NCBI GenBank assembly: GCA_963677785.2
Contig: CAXXDH010000003.1
Span: 372,001-436,000 of the forward strand
Length of the DNA: 64,000 nucleotides
Origin: G963665495 sp963677785
GTDB lineage: Bacteria; Desulfobacterota; Desulfovibrionia; Desulfovibrionales; Desulfovibrionaceae
Reading direction: 5' to 3'
How positions within the stretch are numbered: position 1 is the stretch's first letter; each line of letters begins with the position of its first letter. Shown here piece after piece: positions 52,020-61,157 of the stretch. Below the pieces are notes generated by a model, which saw nothing but the letters and a program-made list of their open reading frames with translations, was not told the origin of the DNA and made no database searches. A program made the position numbers and the translations under genes.

Positions 52020-53528
52020 ATGCGTATCACTACAAGTATGATCTACAACCAGGCGCTCACCGCCATGCAGGATTCCCTTTCGGACGTTACGCGCCTGACG
52101 GAACAGACGGCTTCGCAAAAATCCGTCAATTCGCCTTCGGATGATCCGTCCGGCTACGCGCTGTCCCTGGATTTGTCATCCACCATCTCCAGTCTGGAAC
52201 AGTACGAGGAAAATATCGAAACGGCTGAATCCTGGCTCACTCTGGCCGACTCCGTACTGGGGGAAATCAGCGACCTGCTGACCTCCATAGAAGAGCTTGC
52301 CGAACAAGGCGCCACAGGCACCTATGACGCTGACCAGCGCGCAATGATGGCGGAAGAAGTCCGCGAACTGTTCGAGCAGCTGGTGACCCTGTGCAATACG
52401 GAGTACGCCGGATCATCCATATTTGCGGGATCCATGACCGACACCAACGCCTATACCATCGGTCTGGGTGCAACGGTGCGCAACGCATCCAACGCGTCCA
52501 ACAGCAGTCTTACGGTTTCCAGCGTCACCGGAGATTCCGACTCCACCATTTATATCGAATTTGAAGAAGACGGCGTGGTGGGAGAAGACGAAATCAGCTA
52601 CCGCTACACGGACGACGGCGGGGACACCTGGCACTACGATACCCTGGAGGCGGGTGAAACCACCCTGGAGCTTGGATCTGCCCAGGCCGAGTTGGAAGCG
52701 GGGTCGGAGGTCGTGGCATCCTCGGAAAAAGGCGAAGGCGACGGAACCCTGGTCTGGATACGACCGGCGGCGTATTACAACGGCGATACCACGGACGACC
52801 TGGAGACCTATTACTACGGTTCGTCCGACGTGTCGTACGAAACCTCGGGGGACTTCGACTCGACGGTTACCGTACGTATCGATTCGGCCAGCTCCGCGGA
52901 CGGCACCATCACCTACTCCTACAGCAGAGACAGCGGCTCCAGCTGGGTCACGGGCAACACCACATCCAATGCGACGCTTTACGTCCCCGGCGGGTTCATC
53001 GAACTGAGTACTTCCAATGCTTCAGGCTCAGTTTCCTCCGGAGATCAGTTCATCATCCAGCCCAGCACGGCCGAAATTTCCGTCCAGATCGGATCCAGTA
53101 GTGACATCGTCATCAATACCGTGGGCAAGGATGTCTTTGGCGGCCTGTTCTACGAAACTGGAGAAAGCGATCCCACAGCAGCCGACACCTCCGACGGCGC
53201 TAATATGTTTGAGACGGTAGGAGAATTAATCGGATATCTGGAATCAAACGACATGGACGGTATCAGCGAGTGCATCGACGCCCTCAATGAAGCGCATGAA
53301 GTTGTCACATCCTACAACGGCGAAATCGGCGGACGTGAAACCAGAATCGAATACGCGGCCAACAATATTGAAGTTCTGACCTCTGTCGCGGAAACGGGAA
53401 TATCGAATATCGAGGATGCCGATTATACGCAGCTCGCCACGGATTTGGCCAAGGCCAAATACATTTATGAAGCTATTCTGGAAAGCTCGGCCAAGATTAT
53501 GAGCCTTAGCCTGATGGACTACGTTTAA
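52020..53528 (+). CDS. flgL: Flagellar hook-associated protein 3 FlgL
   Basis: 502 residues versus ~317 in enterics. The N-terminal helices (MRITTSMIYNQALTAMQDSL ... QKSVNSPSDDPSGYAL) and the C-terminal helix (DYTQLATDLAKAKYIYEAIL) are flagellin-like. The insert contains two copies of a beta-type unit, about 173-253 (ISYRYTDDGGDTWHYDTLE) and 279-347 (ITYSYSRDSGSSWVTGNTT, SSGDQFIIQP), resembling the FlgK insert. It joins the hook to the filament. No csrA/fliW follows, unlike in some desulfovibrios; fliD comes next. Confidence 0.93.
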   Translation: MRITTSMIYNQALTAMQDSLSDVTRLTEQTASQKSVNSPSDDPSGYALSLDLSSTISSLEQYEENIETAESWLTLADSVLGEISDLLTSIEELAEQGATGTYDADQRAMMAEEVRELFEQLVTLCNTEYAGSSIFAGSMTDTNAYTIGLGATVRNASNASNSSLTVSSVTGDSDSTIYIEFEEDGVVGEDEISYRYTDDGGDTWHYDTLEAGETTLELGSAQAELEAGSEVVASSEKGEGDGTLVWIRPAAYYNGDTTDDLETYYYGSSDVSYETSGDFDSTVTVRIDSASSADGTITYSYSRDSGSSWVTGNTTSNATLYVPGGFIELSTSNASGSVSSGDQFIIQPSTAEISVQIGSSSDIVINTVGKDVFGGLFYETGESDPTAADTSDGANMFETVGELIGYLESNDMDGISECIDALNEAHEVVTSYNGEIGGRETRIEYAANNIEVLTSVAETGISNIEDADYTQLATDLAKAKYIYEAILESSAKIMSLSLMDYV

Positions 53529-53544
53529 ATTAAAGAGGTGCGTC

Positions 53545-55269
53545 ATGACTGAATACTGGTCTGGCTCCATCACCTTCACCGGTTTGGGAAGCGGAACGGA
53601 CTTCGATTCCATCATCGAAGCTGAAATGGAAGTTGAAAGCTACCGCCTCAATCAGCTTGAGGAATGGGAATCACAGTGGTCTTCCAAGCTCGAGCTCATT
53701 GAAGGTCTCTCAACCTCCCTGGCGACCTATGAATCCGCGCTGTCAAGCATGGACAGCACCGGCTCCTTTCTTTCCAAAGTGGCCACATCCACGGATGAAG
53801 AGGTTGTCGGTGTCAGCGCTTCCGATGACGCGGTGGAAGGCCACTATTCGGTTGAGGTCGGGCAGGTCGCTCAAAATTCCATTGTGACTTCTACAACTAC
53901 CTGGGCAACAGAGGAAGATAGCGTTACAAGCAAGGACGGCACCTTTGCCTTCTCCTACAACGGCGCCCAGTATGAAGTCGATCTCGATGCGGGGACGTCC
54001 CTGGAAGAACTTGTTTCTCTGATCAACAACGATGCCGAAGTGGGACAGGTGGTCACGGCTTCCATCATCGACACCGGAGATGAACTGCACCTGCAGCTCA
54101 CCGGCGCAGACATGGGCGCGGACTATGAAATTACCATCCTCGACGTCGGTATCGGTCAGGAAGAAGACCTGGAGGGCCTGGGAGCCGGTGATTTCGAATC
54201 ATCGCAAAGTGCCCAAAACGCTAAAATCAAAGTAAACGGCTACCCTGCCGATGAAGACGAATGGATCGAACGCGACTCCAACACCATCGACGACGTCATC
54301 GACGGCCTGACATTGACACTGTACCAGGACAGCGCCGGCGAAACCATCGAAATTACGACAACCAACGACACCGATGCCATGTATGAAAACATTGAGGCAT
54401 TTGTGGAGGCCACCAACGAAGTCCTTGCCGCTTTCGCCGAATTTGACGACTACGAAGATGTTTCAACGACCACCACCAGTGAAGACGACGACGTCACCAC
54501 CACCTTCACCTCTGTCAACGGCAACTACGGCGTTCAGACCATTGAATCCATGCTCAAGAGCATTTTGTCCTCCAAAGCGCTTGGATTCAGTTACTATGAC
54601 GATGATACGGGACTCGGCGATTTGTTCACCGCCCTTTCCACCATTGGCATCAGCACGGAAACCGACGAGGATTCCGACGACTTCGGCCTGCTGGTCATAG
54701 ACGAGGATGAGCTGACGGAAGCCATTGAAGAAGATGCGGACGCCGTGGCCGCCCTGTTCGCCACGGACAATGAAGGCGAATCACACGACACCACCTGCAC
54801 CTACGAATCATCCATCGACGGCATGACCGAGGCAGGGGATTACGAAATCACCTACACGGTGGAAAACGGCGTGCTGTCCAAAGCCTACATCAACGGTAAC
54901 GAGGCCGAAGTGGACGGCTGGACCATCACCGGTTCGTACGGAAATGATGAAGAAGGCCTGGTCGTCTCGGTCAATGACAAGTCCGACGGCACGCACAGCA
55001 GCGACGTCTCCATACGTGAAGGACTGGTCAATACGCTCATCAACAAACTGGATGCCATTACAGACTCTGAAAGCGGCATTCTCACGATCATCGAGGACAA
55101 TTACCAGGAAATCATCGACAACAACTCCGAAAAGATCGCGGATGAGGAAGACCGCCTGGAAGCCAAGGAAGAACGGTTGATTGAAAAATACGCCAGTCTC
55201 GAAGCCACATTGGGCGAATACGATGACCTGAGCGAGACATTGGAAAGTCTGATCGACGATCTCGAATAA
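53545..55269 (+). CDS. fliD: Flagellar filament cap FliD
   Basis: 574 residues. FliD_N: FTGLGSGTDFDSIIEAEMEVE, then a coiled start (YRLNQLEEWESQWSSKLELI) and the typical variable D2/D3 domains; FliD_C ends in a long coiled coil (EEDRLEAKEERLIEKYASLE...LIDDLE). It caps the filament tip and helps flagellin fold in. Seventeen bases after flgL, last gene of the operon. No flagellin gene is in the window. Confidence 0.93.
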   Translation: MTEYWSGSITFTGLGSGTDFDSIIEAEMEVESYRLNQLEEWESQWSSKLELIEGLSTSLATYESALSSMDSTGSFLSKVATSTDEEVVGVSASDDAVEGHYSVEVGQVAQNSIVTSTTTWATEEDSVTSKDGTFAFSYNGAQYEVDLDAGTSLEELVSLINNDAEVGQVVTASIIDTGDELHLQLTGADMGADYEITILDVGIGQEEDLEGLGAGDFESSQSAQNAKIKVNGYPADEDEWIERDSNTIDDVIDGLTLTLYQDSAGETIEITTTNDTDAMYENIEAFVEATNEVLAAFAEFDDYEDVSTTTTSEDDDVTTTFTSVNGNYGVQTIESMLKSILSSKALGFSYYDDDTGLGDLFTALSTIGISTETDEDSDDFGLLVIDEDELTEAIEEDADAVAALFATDNEGESHDTTCTYESSIDGMTEAGDYEITYTVENGVLSKAYINGNEAEVDGWTITGSYGNDEEGLVVSVNDKSDGTHSSDVSIREGLVNTLINKLDAITDSESGILTIIEDNYQEIIDNNSEKIADEEDRLEAKEERLIEKYASLEATLGEYDDLSETLESLIDDLE

Positions 55270-55406
55270 TTTTTCCGGCCGCCCCCTGTAACATGCCGCC
55301 GCCAAGCGTTTTTTTGATTGCGGACGGCCTGTTTTCCCTGCTCCCCAGGGCTGCCTGTCTTTTTGTTCACACCCCGGACTTTATGCAATAGTATGGCCCG
55401 GCCTCT

Positions 55407-55456
55407 TTTTGTACAAATTTATCAAAAATAAAATTATTTTAAACAATTTTGTACAA
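55407..55456 (+). promoter_or_regulatory. Two TTTTGTACAA sites 40 bp apart, candidate enhancer sites
   Basis: TTTTGTACAA occurs at 55407-55416 and 55447-55456; each contains the palindrome TTGTACAA. The 40-bp spacing is close to four helical turns, putting both on the same face of DNA. They lie about 115 and 155 bp upstream of the expected start of the sigma-54 promoter at 55542, the usual place for activator binding. Confidence 0.5.
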
Positions 55457-55541
55457 TTTTTTAAAACGTTATTCCATCTCCCCCATCATGGCTTGGGTTG
55501 GCTTTCGAAACAGCCCCATGATTCACTTCCCCCCCCACTCC

Positions 55542-55557
55542 TGGCCTAATAATTGCT
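55542..55557 (+). promoter_or_regulatory. Sigma-54 promoter upstream of the degenerate receiver gene
   Basis: TGGCCTAATAATTGCT matches the -24/-12 pattern TGGC-N7-TTGC(A/T) with exact spacing: GG at 55543-55544 and GC at 55555-55556. It lies 54 bp before ATG 55611. Confidence 0.65.
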
Positions 55558-55610
55558 GATAGCTAAACGCCCGTAGTTGACCGTTCGGGTTTTCACTACC
55601 AGGGGAGAAA

Positions 55611-55982
55611 ATGATGGCCACGATTCTTGTTGTGGACAATGATCCGGTTTCGCGCGGATTTCTCGTCGAATTGCTGCAAAACGAAGGCTATGCGGTCGAT
55701 CAGGCTGTTGATGAAAACAGCTGTATCGAACTTTTTCAGGCCAAAAAGCATGATCTTCTTTTGACGGAGATTGCAAAAACCGAAGAGCAAAGCCTGGAAA
55801 TGCTGCGTGAATTGCATTGGAACAATCCCGAGATGCGTTGCCTTGCGTTTTCAGGCAATTACAATATTTCCTCGTATGCCTGCCTGGAGCATGCCAGGGC
55901 ATACGGGGCTCTGGACATTTTTACGAACCCTTTCGACAGCTGCACCGTACTGGAACTTGTCCGGCTGGCTCTGAACACCTGA
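55611..55982 (+). CDS. Degenerate receiver-domain protein (Asp replaced by Glu)
   Basis: 123 residues; ATG 55614 is slightly better spaced from GGGGAG than ATG 55611. A single receiver domain with the acidic pair (ILVVDNDPVS), but the phospho-acceptor position reads DLLLTEIAK (Glu for Asp) and the conserved Lys is Asn (IFTNPFD). Glu can mimic aspartyl phosphate, so it may be locked on. Preceded by a sigma-54 promoter and located after fliD, it could act in motility control. Partner unknown. Confidence 0.8.
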   Translation: MMATILVVDNDPVSRGFLVELLQNEGYAVDQAVDENSCIELFQAKKHDLLLTEIAKTEEQSLEMLRELHWNNPEMRCLAFSGNYNISSYACLEHARAYGALDIFTNPFDSCTVLELVRLALNT

Positions 55983-55986
55983 GAGT

Positions 55987-57249
55987 TCAGTCAGGAGCGG
56001 TCCGGATAAAAATCCCCGCCTGGATTCCCGGATGTGCGCAACGCAGTACAACGTTCAGGCCGGGATGGGATTTAGACAGTACGCAGCCTTCCGCATCTTC
56101 CAGAGCATAGTCTTTGGCGTTGAGATACGGACGCCGCAGGCCGGGCAGCAGCAGCGTTGCCCCCTGTGACGCGTTCCAGGGGGATTTGACGGCCACATTC
56201 CAGGCGTGGTCCGCGCCTTCCACTTTTCCGAGCACTTTGCCGAGTACCGGCAGTCGCTTGTTTTCGGGCTCCCAGACCATCCGCCTGCCGCCGGGCAGAA
56301 AAAAACCGCTGCCGAGCTTGCGGGTTGCCGCGTTTTCCAGTTCATACAGATAGGCCTGCGGACGGAAGCGCCCCTGTTCCAGATCGAGCAATGCGCTTTT
56401 GTAGGCGTCCACGGCCTGCGCCACGTAAAGTTCGCTCTTGGTCCGGCCTTCTATTTTCAGGGCCTGAACACCAAGACGCCGGAACCAGGAGGTGTAGCGT
56501 ATCAGACAAAGGTCTTCCGCTGCGAGTACGCTGCTGTGCGTGGCGTATTCTTCCAGTTCCCATAGCGCTTCACCCGGACGCAAGGCCTCTTCCAGCCCGA
56601 GGCTGGCGGGTTTGTACTTAAAACGGCAGGGATGGGTGCAGGCCCCCAGGTTTGCGGAGCGCCGGTTCACATAGGCGCTCAACAGACAGCGGCCGGAAAC
56701 AGCCATGCACATGGCCCCGTGCACGAACACTTCCAGTTCCGGACCACCGGCCGTTTGCGCGGACACGGCCAGCGCTCGGATGCTCTTGAGATCCAGTTCG
56801 CGCGCCAGGTTGACCCGGCTGACGCCGCAATCCCGCCAGAAAGCCATGGCCTCGCTGTTGGCCGTATTGGCCTGCGTGCTGAGGTGAATCTCCAGTCCGG
56901 GCGCCAAGCGTTGCGCCAGGCGCAGCACGCCCGGGTCAGCGATGATCAGCGCATCGGGTCCGTGTTTCCCGAAATCGGCCAGCAGGCGGAGCGCATCCTC
57001 CGCCCCGGCCAGTTCGGTTTCACGAGGCATGGCGTTGAGACAGCAATAGACCCGTACGCCTTTGCCACGGGCAAGCGCAATGGCTTCGAGCAATTCCTCA
57101 GGGCTGAAATCGCCCCCTTTTACCCGTAAATTGGGCCCCGGCCCCGACAGGTACACCGCGTCCGCGCCATAGGTTATGGCGGTCCGCAGCTTGTCCAGAC
57201 TTCCGGCGGGCGCCAGCACTTCCGGGCGCGCATAGGTTCTTTCCGGCAT
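55987..57249 (-). CDS. U32 peptidase-like protein (YegQ/TrhP-RlhA superfamily)
   Basis: 420 residues. The U32 signature is ELEVFVHGAMCMAVSGRCLL with the following cysteines (GACTHPCRFKY) that in the family probably bind an Fe-S cluster. N-terminal EVLAPAGSLDKLRTAITYGADAVYLSG is the conserved TIM-barrel start. Related E. coli proteins TrhP and RlhA take part in tRNA and rRNA hydroxylation, so RNA modification is more likely than proteolysis. It begins three bases after the stop of the PHP gene. Confidence 0.88.
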   Translation of the reverse strand: MPERTYARPEVLAPAGSLDKLRTAITYGADAVYLSGPGPNLRVKGGDFSPEELLEAIALARGKGVRVYCCLNAMPRETELAGAEDALRLLADFGKHGPDALIIADPGVLRLAQRLAPGLEIHLSTQANTANSEAMAFWRDCGVSRVNLARELDLKSIRALAVSAQTAGGPELEVFVHGAMCMAVSGRCLLSAYVNRRSANLGACTHPCRFKYKPASLGLEEALRPGEALWELEEYATHSSVLAAEDLCLIRYTSWFRRLGVQALKIEGRTKSELYVAQAVDAYKSALLDLEQGRFRPQAYLYELENAATRKLGSGFFLPGGRRMVWEPENKRLPVLGKVLGKVEGADHAWNVAVKSPWNASQGATLLLPGLRRPYLNAKDYALEDAEGCVLSKSHPGLNVVLRCAHPGIQAGIFIRTAPD

Positions 57250-57252
57250 TGC

Positions 57253-58110
57253 TCAAACCCGCAAGCCCTGGGCCAGTCGGTATTCCTTCAGGACGTCCAA
57301 TACGCTGTCCGGGATATTGAGTCCGCCTTTGCCCACGCCCAGCCTGATGTTGGGTTTGGGCGTGCCGTGAAAATCAGATCCTCCGCTGACCTGCATTTCA
57401 AGGCGTCCGGCCAGGTTCAGCAAGGCTTGTTGCTGGGAAGGCGAATGTTCGCTGTAATAGGCCTCGAATCCGTCCATGCCGTATTCCCGCAGCCGGATGC
57501 ACTCGGTAGCCACCTGGTCCAGATTCAGTCCGTTCAAAAAGGGATGGGCCATCATCACGGTGGCGCCCTCATTTTTCAACAAGGTAACCGCTTCCGCCGC
57601 GGTAAGCACTTTTTTGGGCACGTACGCCTTGCCCCTGGGTCCGAGAAATCGGGTGAAAGACTCCTGAACGCTGGTGACATATCCTTTGTCGAACAAAATG
57701 CCGGCAATATGCGGACGCCCCACCGAGCCTTCCCCGGCACGTTCCCTGACTTCATCGTAGGTGATATCCAGGCCGAGCTGCTGCAATTTTTCCACAATGA
57801 TGATATTGCGCTCGTGCCGGTGCCGAACAAGTGCATCCAGTGAATCCAGCAGGCCGGTGGGATTGACCGGAAGCCACAATCCGAGAATATGCATTTTTGC
57901 AGCCGGTGAAACAACGCTCAGTTCGCACCCGGGGATAACCTCAAGCCCGGCTGCTTCCCCTGCCTGCAATGCCTCTTTCAGCCCCGTTACTGTATCATGG
58001 TCTGTCAGAGCCAAAGCGTTCAGACCCGCATCGTGGGCCTGCTGTACGAGTTCCGCCGGTCTCAAGGAGCCATCGGAAGCGGTTGAATGTGTGTGTAAAT
58101 CTATTGCCAT
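57253..58110 (-). CDS. PHP-domain phosphoesterase (YciV/RNase AM-like)
   Basis: 285 residues. PHP metal motifs are all visible: IDLHTHSTASDGSL, ALTDHDTVTGL, EVIPGCELS, MAHPFLNGL and a late GSDFHG. Length and order match the YciV family, whose E. coli member is a 5'-3' exonuclease that trims rRNA and degrades pAp-type substrates. First gene of a two-gene operon with the U32 protein. Confidence 0.9.
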   Translation of the reverse strand: MAIDLHTHSTASDGSLRPAELVQQAHDAGLNALALTDHDTVTGLKEALQAGEAAGLEVIPGCELSVVSPAAKMHILGLWLPVNPTGLLDSLDALVRHRHERNIIIVEKLQQLGLDITYDEVRERAGEGSVGRPHIAGILFDKGYVTSVQESFTRFLGPRGKAYVPKKVLTAAEAVTLLKNEGATVMMAHPFLNGLNLDQVATECIRLREYGMDGFEAYYSEHSPSQQQALLNLAGRLEMQVSGGSDFHGTPKPNIRLGVGKGGLNIPDSVLDVLKEYRLAQGLRV

Positions 58111-58453
58111 GACGATTTATTCTCCATAAAGTTGATTATAAAAATACTGTATTGCAGCATCTCGAGTATTGTATGCATGGAACTGAATTTTAGAAATTAG
58201 CGACAATGCAATAAATAGGACGGAGACAGCATACTTGTACGAATAGTATATTTGCATTTCGGTTGAGTGGCAGCGTTCCAGAACAGATCTCTTCAGAGGC
58301 GTCGGTATTATAGCATAAAATACGGCGCAAGAAAAATAAAAAAATCTAGACTTTTTTACGATTTTTTATTTACATTTCGCTCGGCGTTTATTATGAACAG
58401 TCTCATATTGGAGATGTCGAAACAACTCAGCCAACCCTTTGAGGGAGGCCCCG
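58111..58453. other. Intergenic region upstream of the type VI secretion operon
   Basis: 343 bp between the divergent PHP and tssJ genes, AT-rich in places (58320-58390). It should contain the T6SS promoter. No sigma-54 element with correct spacing was found (GTGGCAGCG at 58268 lacks a -12). Confidence 0.5.
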
Positions 58454-59077
58454 ATGGACCGCAATCAGTACCTGAAGGCTGCACTTTTCTCAGGGCCTTT
58501 TTTTGGGTTGTCCTGTGTGGCACTCCTTCTTGTCGGTTTTGGTCTTTCATTCGTGTTGACGGGCTGCGGAGGCCCGCCGCAGGAAAACCTGAACGCCGAA
58601 GGCTTGCCCAGAGACAAGCCGAACTGGACCTACCAGCCGGATGGCTTCAGTCTCCGCGTCAAAGCGGACGCGCTTTTGAACTTGTATGACAACACCGGGC
58701 ATACGGCGGTTTTGTGCGTTTACCAATTATCCGATCCCAACAAATTCAACAGCGTCGCTAAAACCCAGAAGGGTATAGTCACGCTTTTGGACTGCAGCAA
58801 GGCGTTTGACGCCAGCGCGGTCACCTTTGAAAAAATCATCGTGCAACCCGGCGAAGACAAAGTCTTCTCCCTGCCCAGAGCGGAAAAAGCGCTTTTTGTA
58901 GGGGTGGTCGCAGGCTTTTACGGCCTGGATCCCGCACGTTGCGCCCGGATTTTTCAATATCCTGTTATTTCCCAAGACGAAGGTACTTTTACAACCGATA
59001 TAGTTCGTACGCCGGGTAAACTTGTCGTGAACCTCTTGCTCGGGCCGGTCGGCATCCAGCAGATAGGGAGTGAATAG
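58454..59077 (+). CDS. tssJ: Type VI secretion lipoprotein TssJ
   Basis: 207 residues from ATG 58454 (GAGGGAGG upstream). Long lipoprotein signal ending FVLTGCGG, so lipid-anchored in the outer membrane. The rest is a beta-sandwich typical of TssJ (LRVKADALLNLYDNTGHTAV, VQPGEDKVFSLPRAEKALFV, GKLVVNLLLGPVGIQQI). It docks TssM to the outer membrane. Its stop overlaps the tssK GTG by one base. Confidence 0.88.
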   Translation: MDRNQYLKAALFSGPFFGLSCVALLLVGFGLSFVLTGCGGPPQENLNAEGLPRDKPNWTYQPDGFSLRVKADALLNLYDNTGHTAVLCVYQLSDPNKFNSVAKTQKGIVTLLDCSKAFDASAVTFEKIIVQPGEDKVFSLPRAEKALFVGVVAGFYGLDPARCARIFQYPVISQDEGTFTTDIVRTPGKLVVNLLLGPVGIQQIGSE

Positions 59078-60465
59078 TGGGCAACGAAAGACCCGTTTTC
59101 TGGCATCAGGGATTGTTTCTTCAGCCCCAGCATTTTCAGCTTACTGATCGTTTCCATGACGAACAGCTGGGCATGCAGCGCGCGTATATCAAAAATCATT
59201 TCTGGGGGTGCGCCGGGCTGCAGATCAACGAACCAGGACTCGGCAACAAACTTTTTGAAATCTTTCGGGGCGAGTTCCTGTTTCCAGACGGAACGTTCGC
59301 GTCCTACCCGGGCAACGCGGTCATCAAGGCGCGCTCTTTTGATGAAGCCTGGGTCGAAGCCGAGAAGCCGTTCACCGTCTATATCGGCCTCTACAACTAC
59401 GACTCCAATAACCCAAACGTAACACAGCTTTCTTCTTTTGATGATGTCCAGCAGACCACCACGCGCTACGCTTCCCTTCTCGATCCGGAAGACCTGCCCG
59501 ATACCCTCGGCGAAGGTCCTCCCGCCAAAGTCAAGCGTATGAGCTATGTCATCAAAATTTTTTGGGAGACGGAAATCAGGGAAGTGAAAAATTGCCATGT
59601 CATGCCCATAGCGCAACTGGTGCGCGAAGGCGACGACGTGATCCTTTCCAGGGCCTTTATTCCGCCCTCCCTGCGTATTACCGCCTCGCCGGTACTCGAA
59701 GCGCTGGTCAAGGAAATTCGGGATCTGGTGGGTTCGCGCTGCCGACAGCTGGAGGAATACAAAAGCCCCAAGGACCTGCAGGGCATGGAACTCGAGATAC
59801 GCTACTTCGCCTTTCTTCTGGCCCTGCGCTCTCTGAACCGTTACGTGCCGCTCTTCTATTCGCATGCCGAATCCATTACGGCCCATCCCTGGGAAGTCTA
59901 CACCACCATACGCCAGATGCTCGGCGAGCTTTCGACCTTTTCCGAACGCATGAACGCCTTTTGCGAGGACAGGGCCGGGAACAGGCTGCTGGCCAATTAT
60001 GACCATGAAAACCTCTGGATGTGCTTTTCCCAGGCCCGCCAGCTGGTGGCCCAAATGCTCGAAAGCATCATGCTCGGGCCCGAATTCCTCATCCGCCTGG
60101 AGCACGACGGCGAGTACTACAGCACCGAGGCGCCCGACCATCTTTTCGATCCGGACAACGCTTTCTGGCTGGCACTGCGTACGACCATGTCCGCCGCCCA
60201 GGTGCTTGAAGCCGAACAACACGTCATCAAGCTCAGTGCGGCCAAAAATCTCACAACACTCATTGCCCGGGCCGTACCCGGTATCCCGCTCGAGTATCAT
60301 GCGGAAACACCTTCCGGCATGCCCAGAAGCGTCAACGTGCATTATTTCAAAATAGATAAGTCCAGCTCCCTGTGGAAAGACGTGGAGCGTACGCGGAATA
60401 TCTCCCTGTACTGGGATTCCGCCCCTGAAGACCTTATTGCAGAAATCATCGTCTTGCGGGGATAA
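59077..60465 (+). CDS. tssK: Type VI secretion baseplate protein TssK
   Basis: 462 residues from GTG 59077. The N-terminus RPVFWHQGLFLQPQHFQ is the TssK signature; GPEFLIRLEHDGEYY-type and C-terminal VNVHYFKIDKSSSLWKDV segments follow family pattern. TssK trimers link the baseplate to the TssJLM membrane complex. The GTG overlaps the last base of the tssJ stop. Confidence 0.95.
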   Translation: MGNERPVFWHQGLFLQPQHFQLTDRFHDEQLGMQRAYIKNHFWGCAGLQINEPGLGNKLFEIFRGEFLFPDGTFASYPGNAVIKARSFDEAWVEAEKPFTVYIGLYNYDSNNPNVTQLSSFDDVQQTTTRYASLLDPEDLPDTLGEGPPAKVKRMSYVIKIFWETEIREVKNCHVMPIAQLVREGDDVILSRAFIPPSLRITASPVLEALVKEIRDLVGSRCRQLEEYKSPKDLQGMELEIRYFAFLLALRSLNRYVPLFYSHAESITAHPWEVYTTIRQMLGELSTFSERMNAFCEDRAGNRLLANYDHENLWMCFSQARQLVAQMLESIMLGPEFLIRLEHDGEYYSTEAPDHLFDPDNAFWLALRTTMSAAQVLEAEQHVIKLSAAKNLTTLIARAVPGIPLEYHAETPSGMPRSVNVHYFKIDKSSSLWKDVERTRNISLYWDSAPEDLIAEIIVLRG

Positions 60466-60470
60466 GCATT

Positions 60471-61145
60471 ATGCGCCTGATTGACTTTTTCGCCGATATT
60501 TTCGCCTACACGCTACTTTTGCTGGAAAATTCGGCCAATCAGCCCTCAATAGACCAGGCCAGGGAGGAACTGGAGAAATTATTCTCCCAGGCCCGCCACA
60601 ACGCGTTGGACAAGGGAATCGACCGCGACACTTTCAGCGAAGCCAAATTCGCGGTCTGCGCCTGGGTGGATGAAACGTTGCTCTGCTCCAACTGGGAAGC
60701 ACGCGATGAATGGAAAAAAAACCAGCTGCAGCGCCTGCATTTCAATACAACCAACGCGGGTGTTGAATTTTTCGAGAAACTGAACGCCCTGGAGCCCACG
60801 GATACGAAGCTGCTGGAAGTGTTCGCCACTTGTCTGGTACTGGGCTTCCGCGGACGCTATTTTCATGAAGACCAGCTTGCCGAACTTCAGGAAATCAAAC
60901 GCCGTATCCTGAAGCAAATCCACGGAGAACAGCTTTTCACGGCTCAGGATACAGACGACCGTATGTTTCCATTCGCTTACCAGGGCAAGGCTCTGCCCAA
61001 GCGGTTCAAAGGCTCGTTTCGTCCGTTCGACTGGTATACCGTGCTGATTCCCGTTGTGGGTGCGTTAATAATGATAGAACTCTACTTTTTTTTCAGAAAC
61101 GATCTCAACCTGATGTTGTTGAACTTTTTCGGATCACTTAAATAG
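60471..61145 (+). CDS. tssL: Type VI secretion inner-membrane protein TssL (DotU)
   Basis: 224 residues. DotU motif FAVCAWVDETLLCSNWEARDEW, then FFEKLNAL and LVLGFRGRY; one C-terminal membrane anchor (YTVLIPVVGALIMIELYFFF). There is no C-terminal OmpA extension, so wall binding must come from another protein. Five bases after tssK. Confidence 0.95.
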   Translation: MRLIDFFADIFAYTLLLLENSANQPSIDQAREELEKLFSQARHNALDKGIDRDTFSEAKFAVCAWVDETLLCSNWEARDEWKKNQLQRLHFNTTNAGVEFFEKLNALEPTDTKLLEVFATCLVLGFRGRYFHEDQLAELQEIKRRILKQIHGEQLFTAQDTDDRMFPFAYQGKALPKRFKGSFRPFDWYTVLIPVVGALIMIELYFFFRNDLNLMLLNFFGSLK

Positions 61146-61157
61146 AAAAGCAAGGTT

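Larger units (their letters stand above)
55270..55610. other. Intergenic region after fliD
   Basis: 341 bp. The AT-rich middle (55400-55470) holds two TTTTGTACAA sites, and a sigma-54 promoter lies at 55542-55557 (both listed separately). No clean terminator for the flagellar operon could be defined. Confidence 0.6.

Noticed and set aside
55407..55456. Repeats as the start of a CRISPR array or iteron origin
   Set aside because: Only two 10-bp copies, no spacer regularity, no cas or rep gene nearby.
58268..58285. TGGCAGCG upstream of tssJ as a sigma-54 promoter
   Set aside because: No TTGC/GC at the -12 position.
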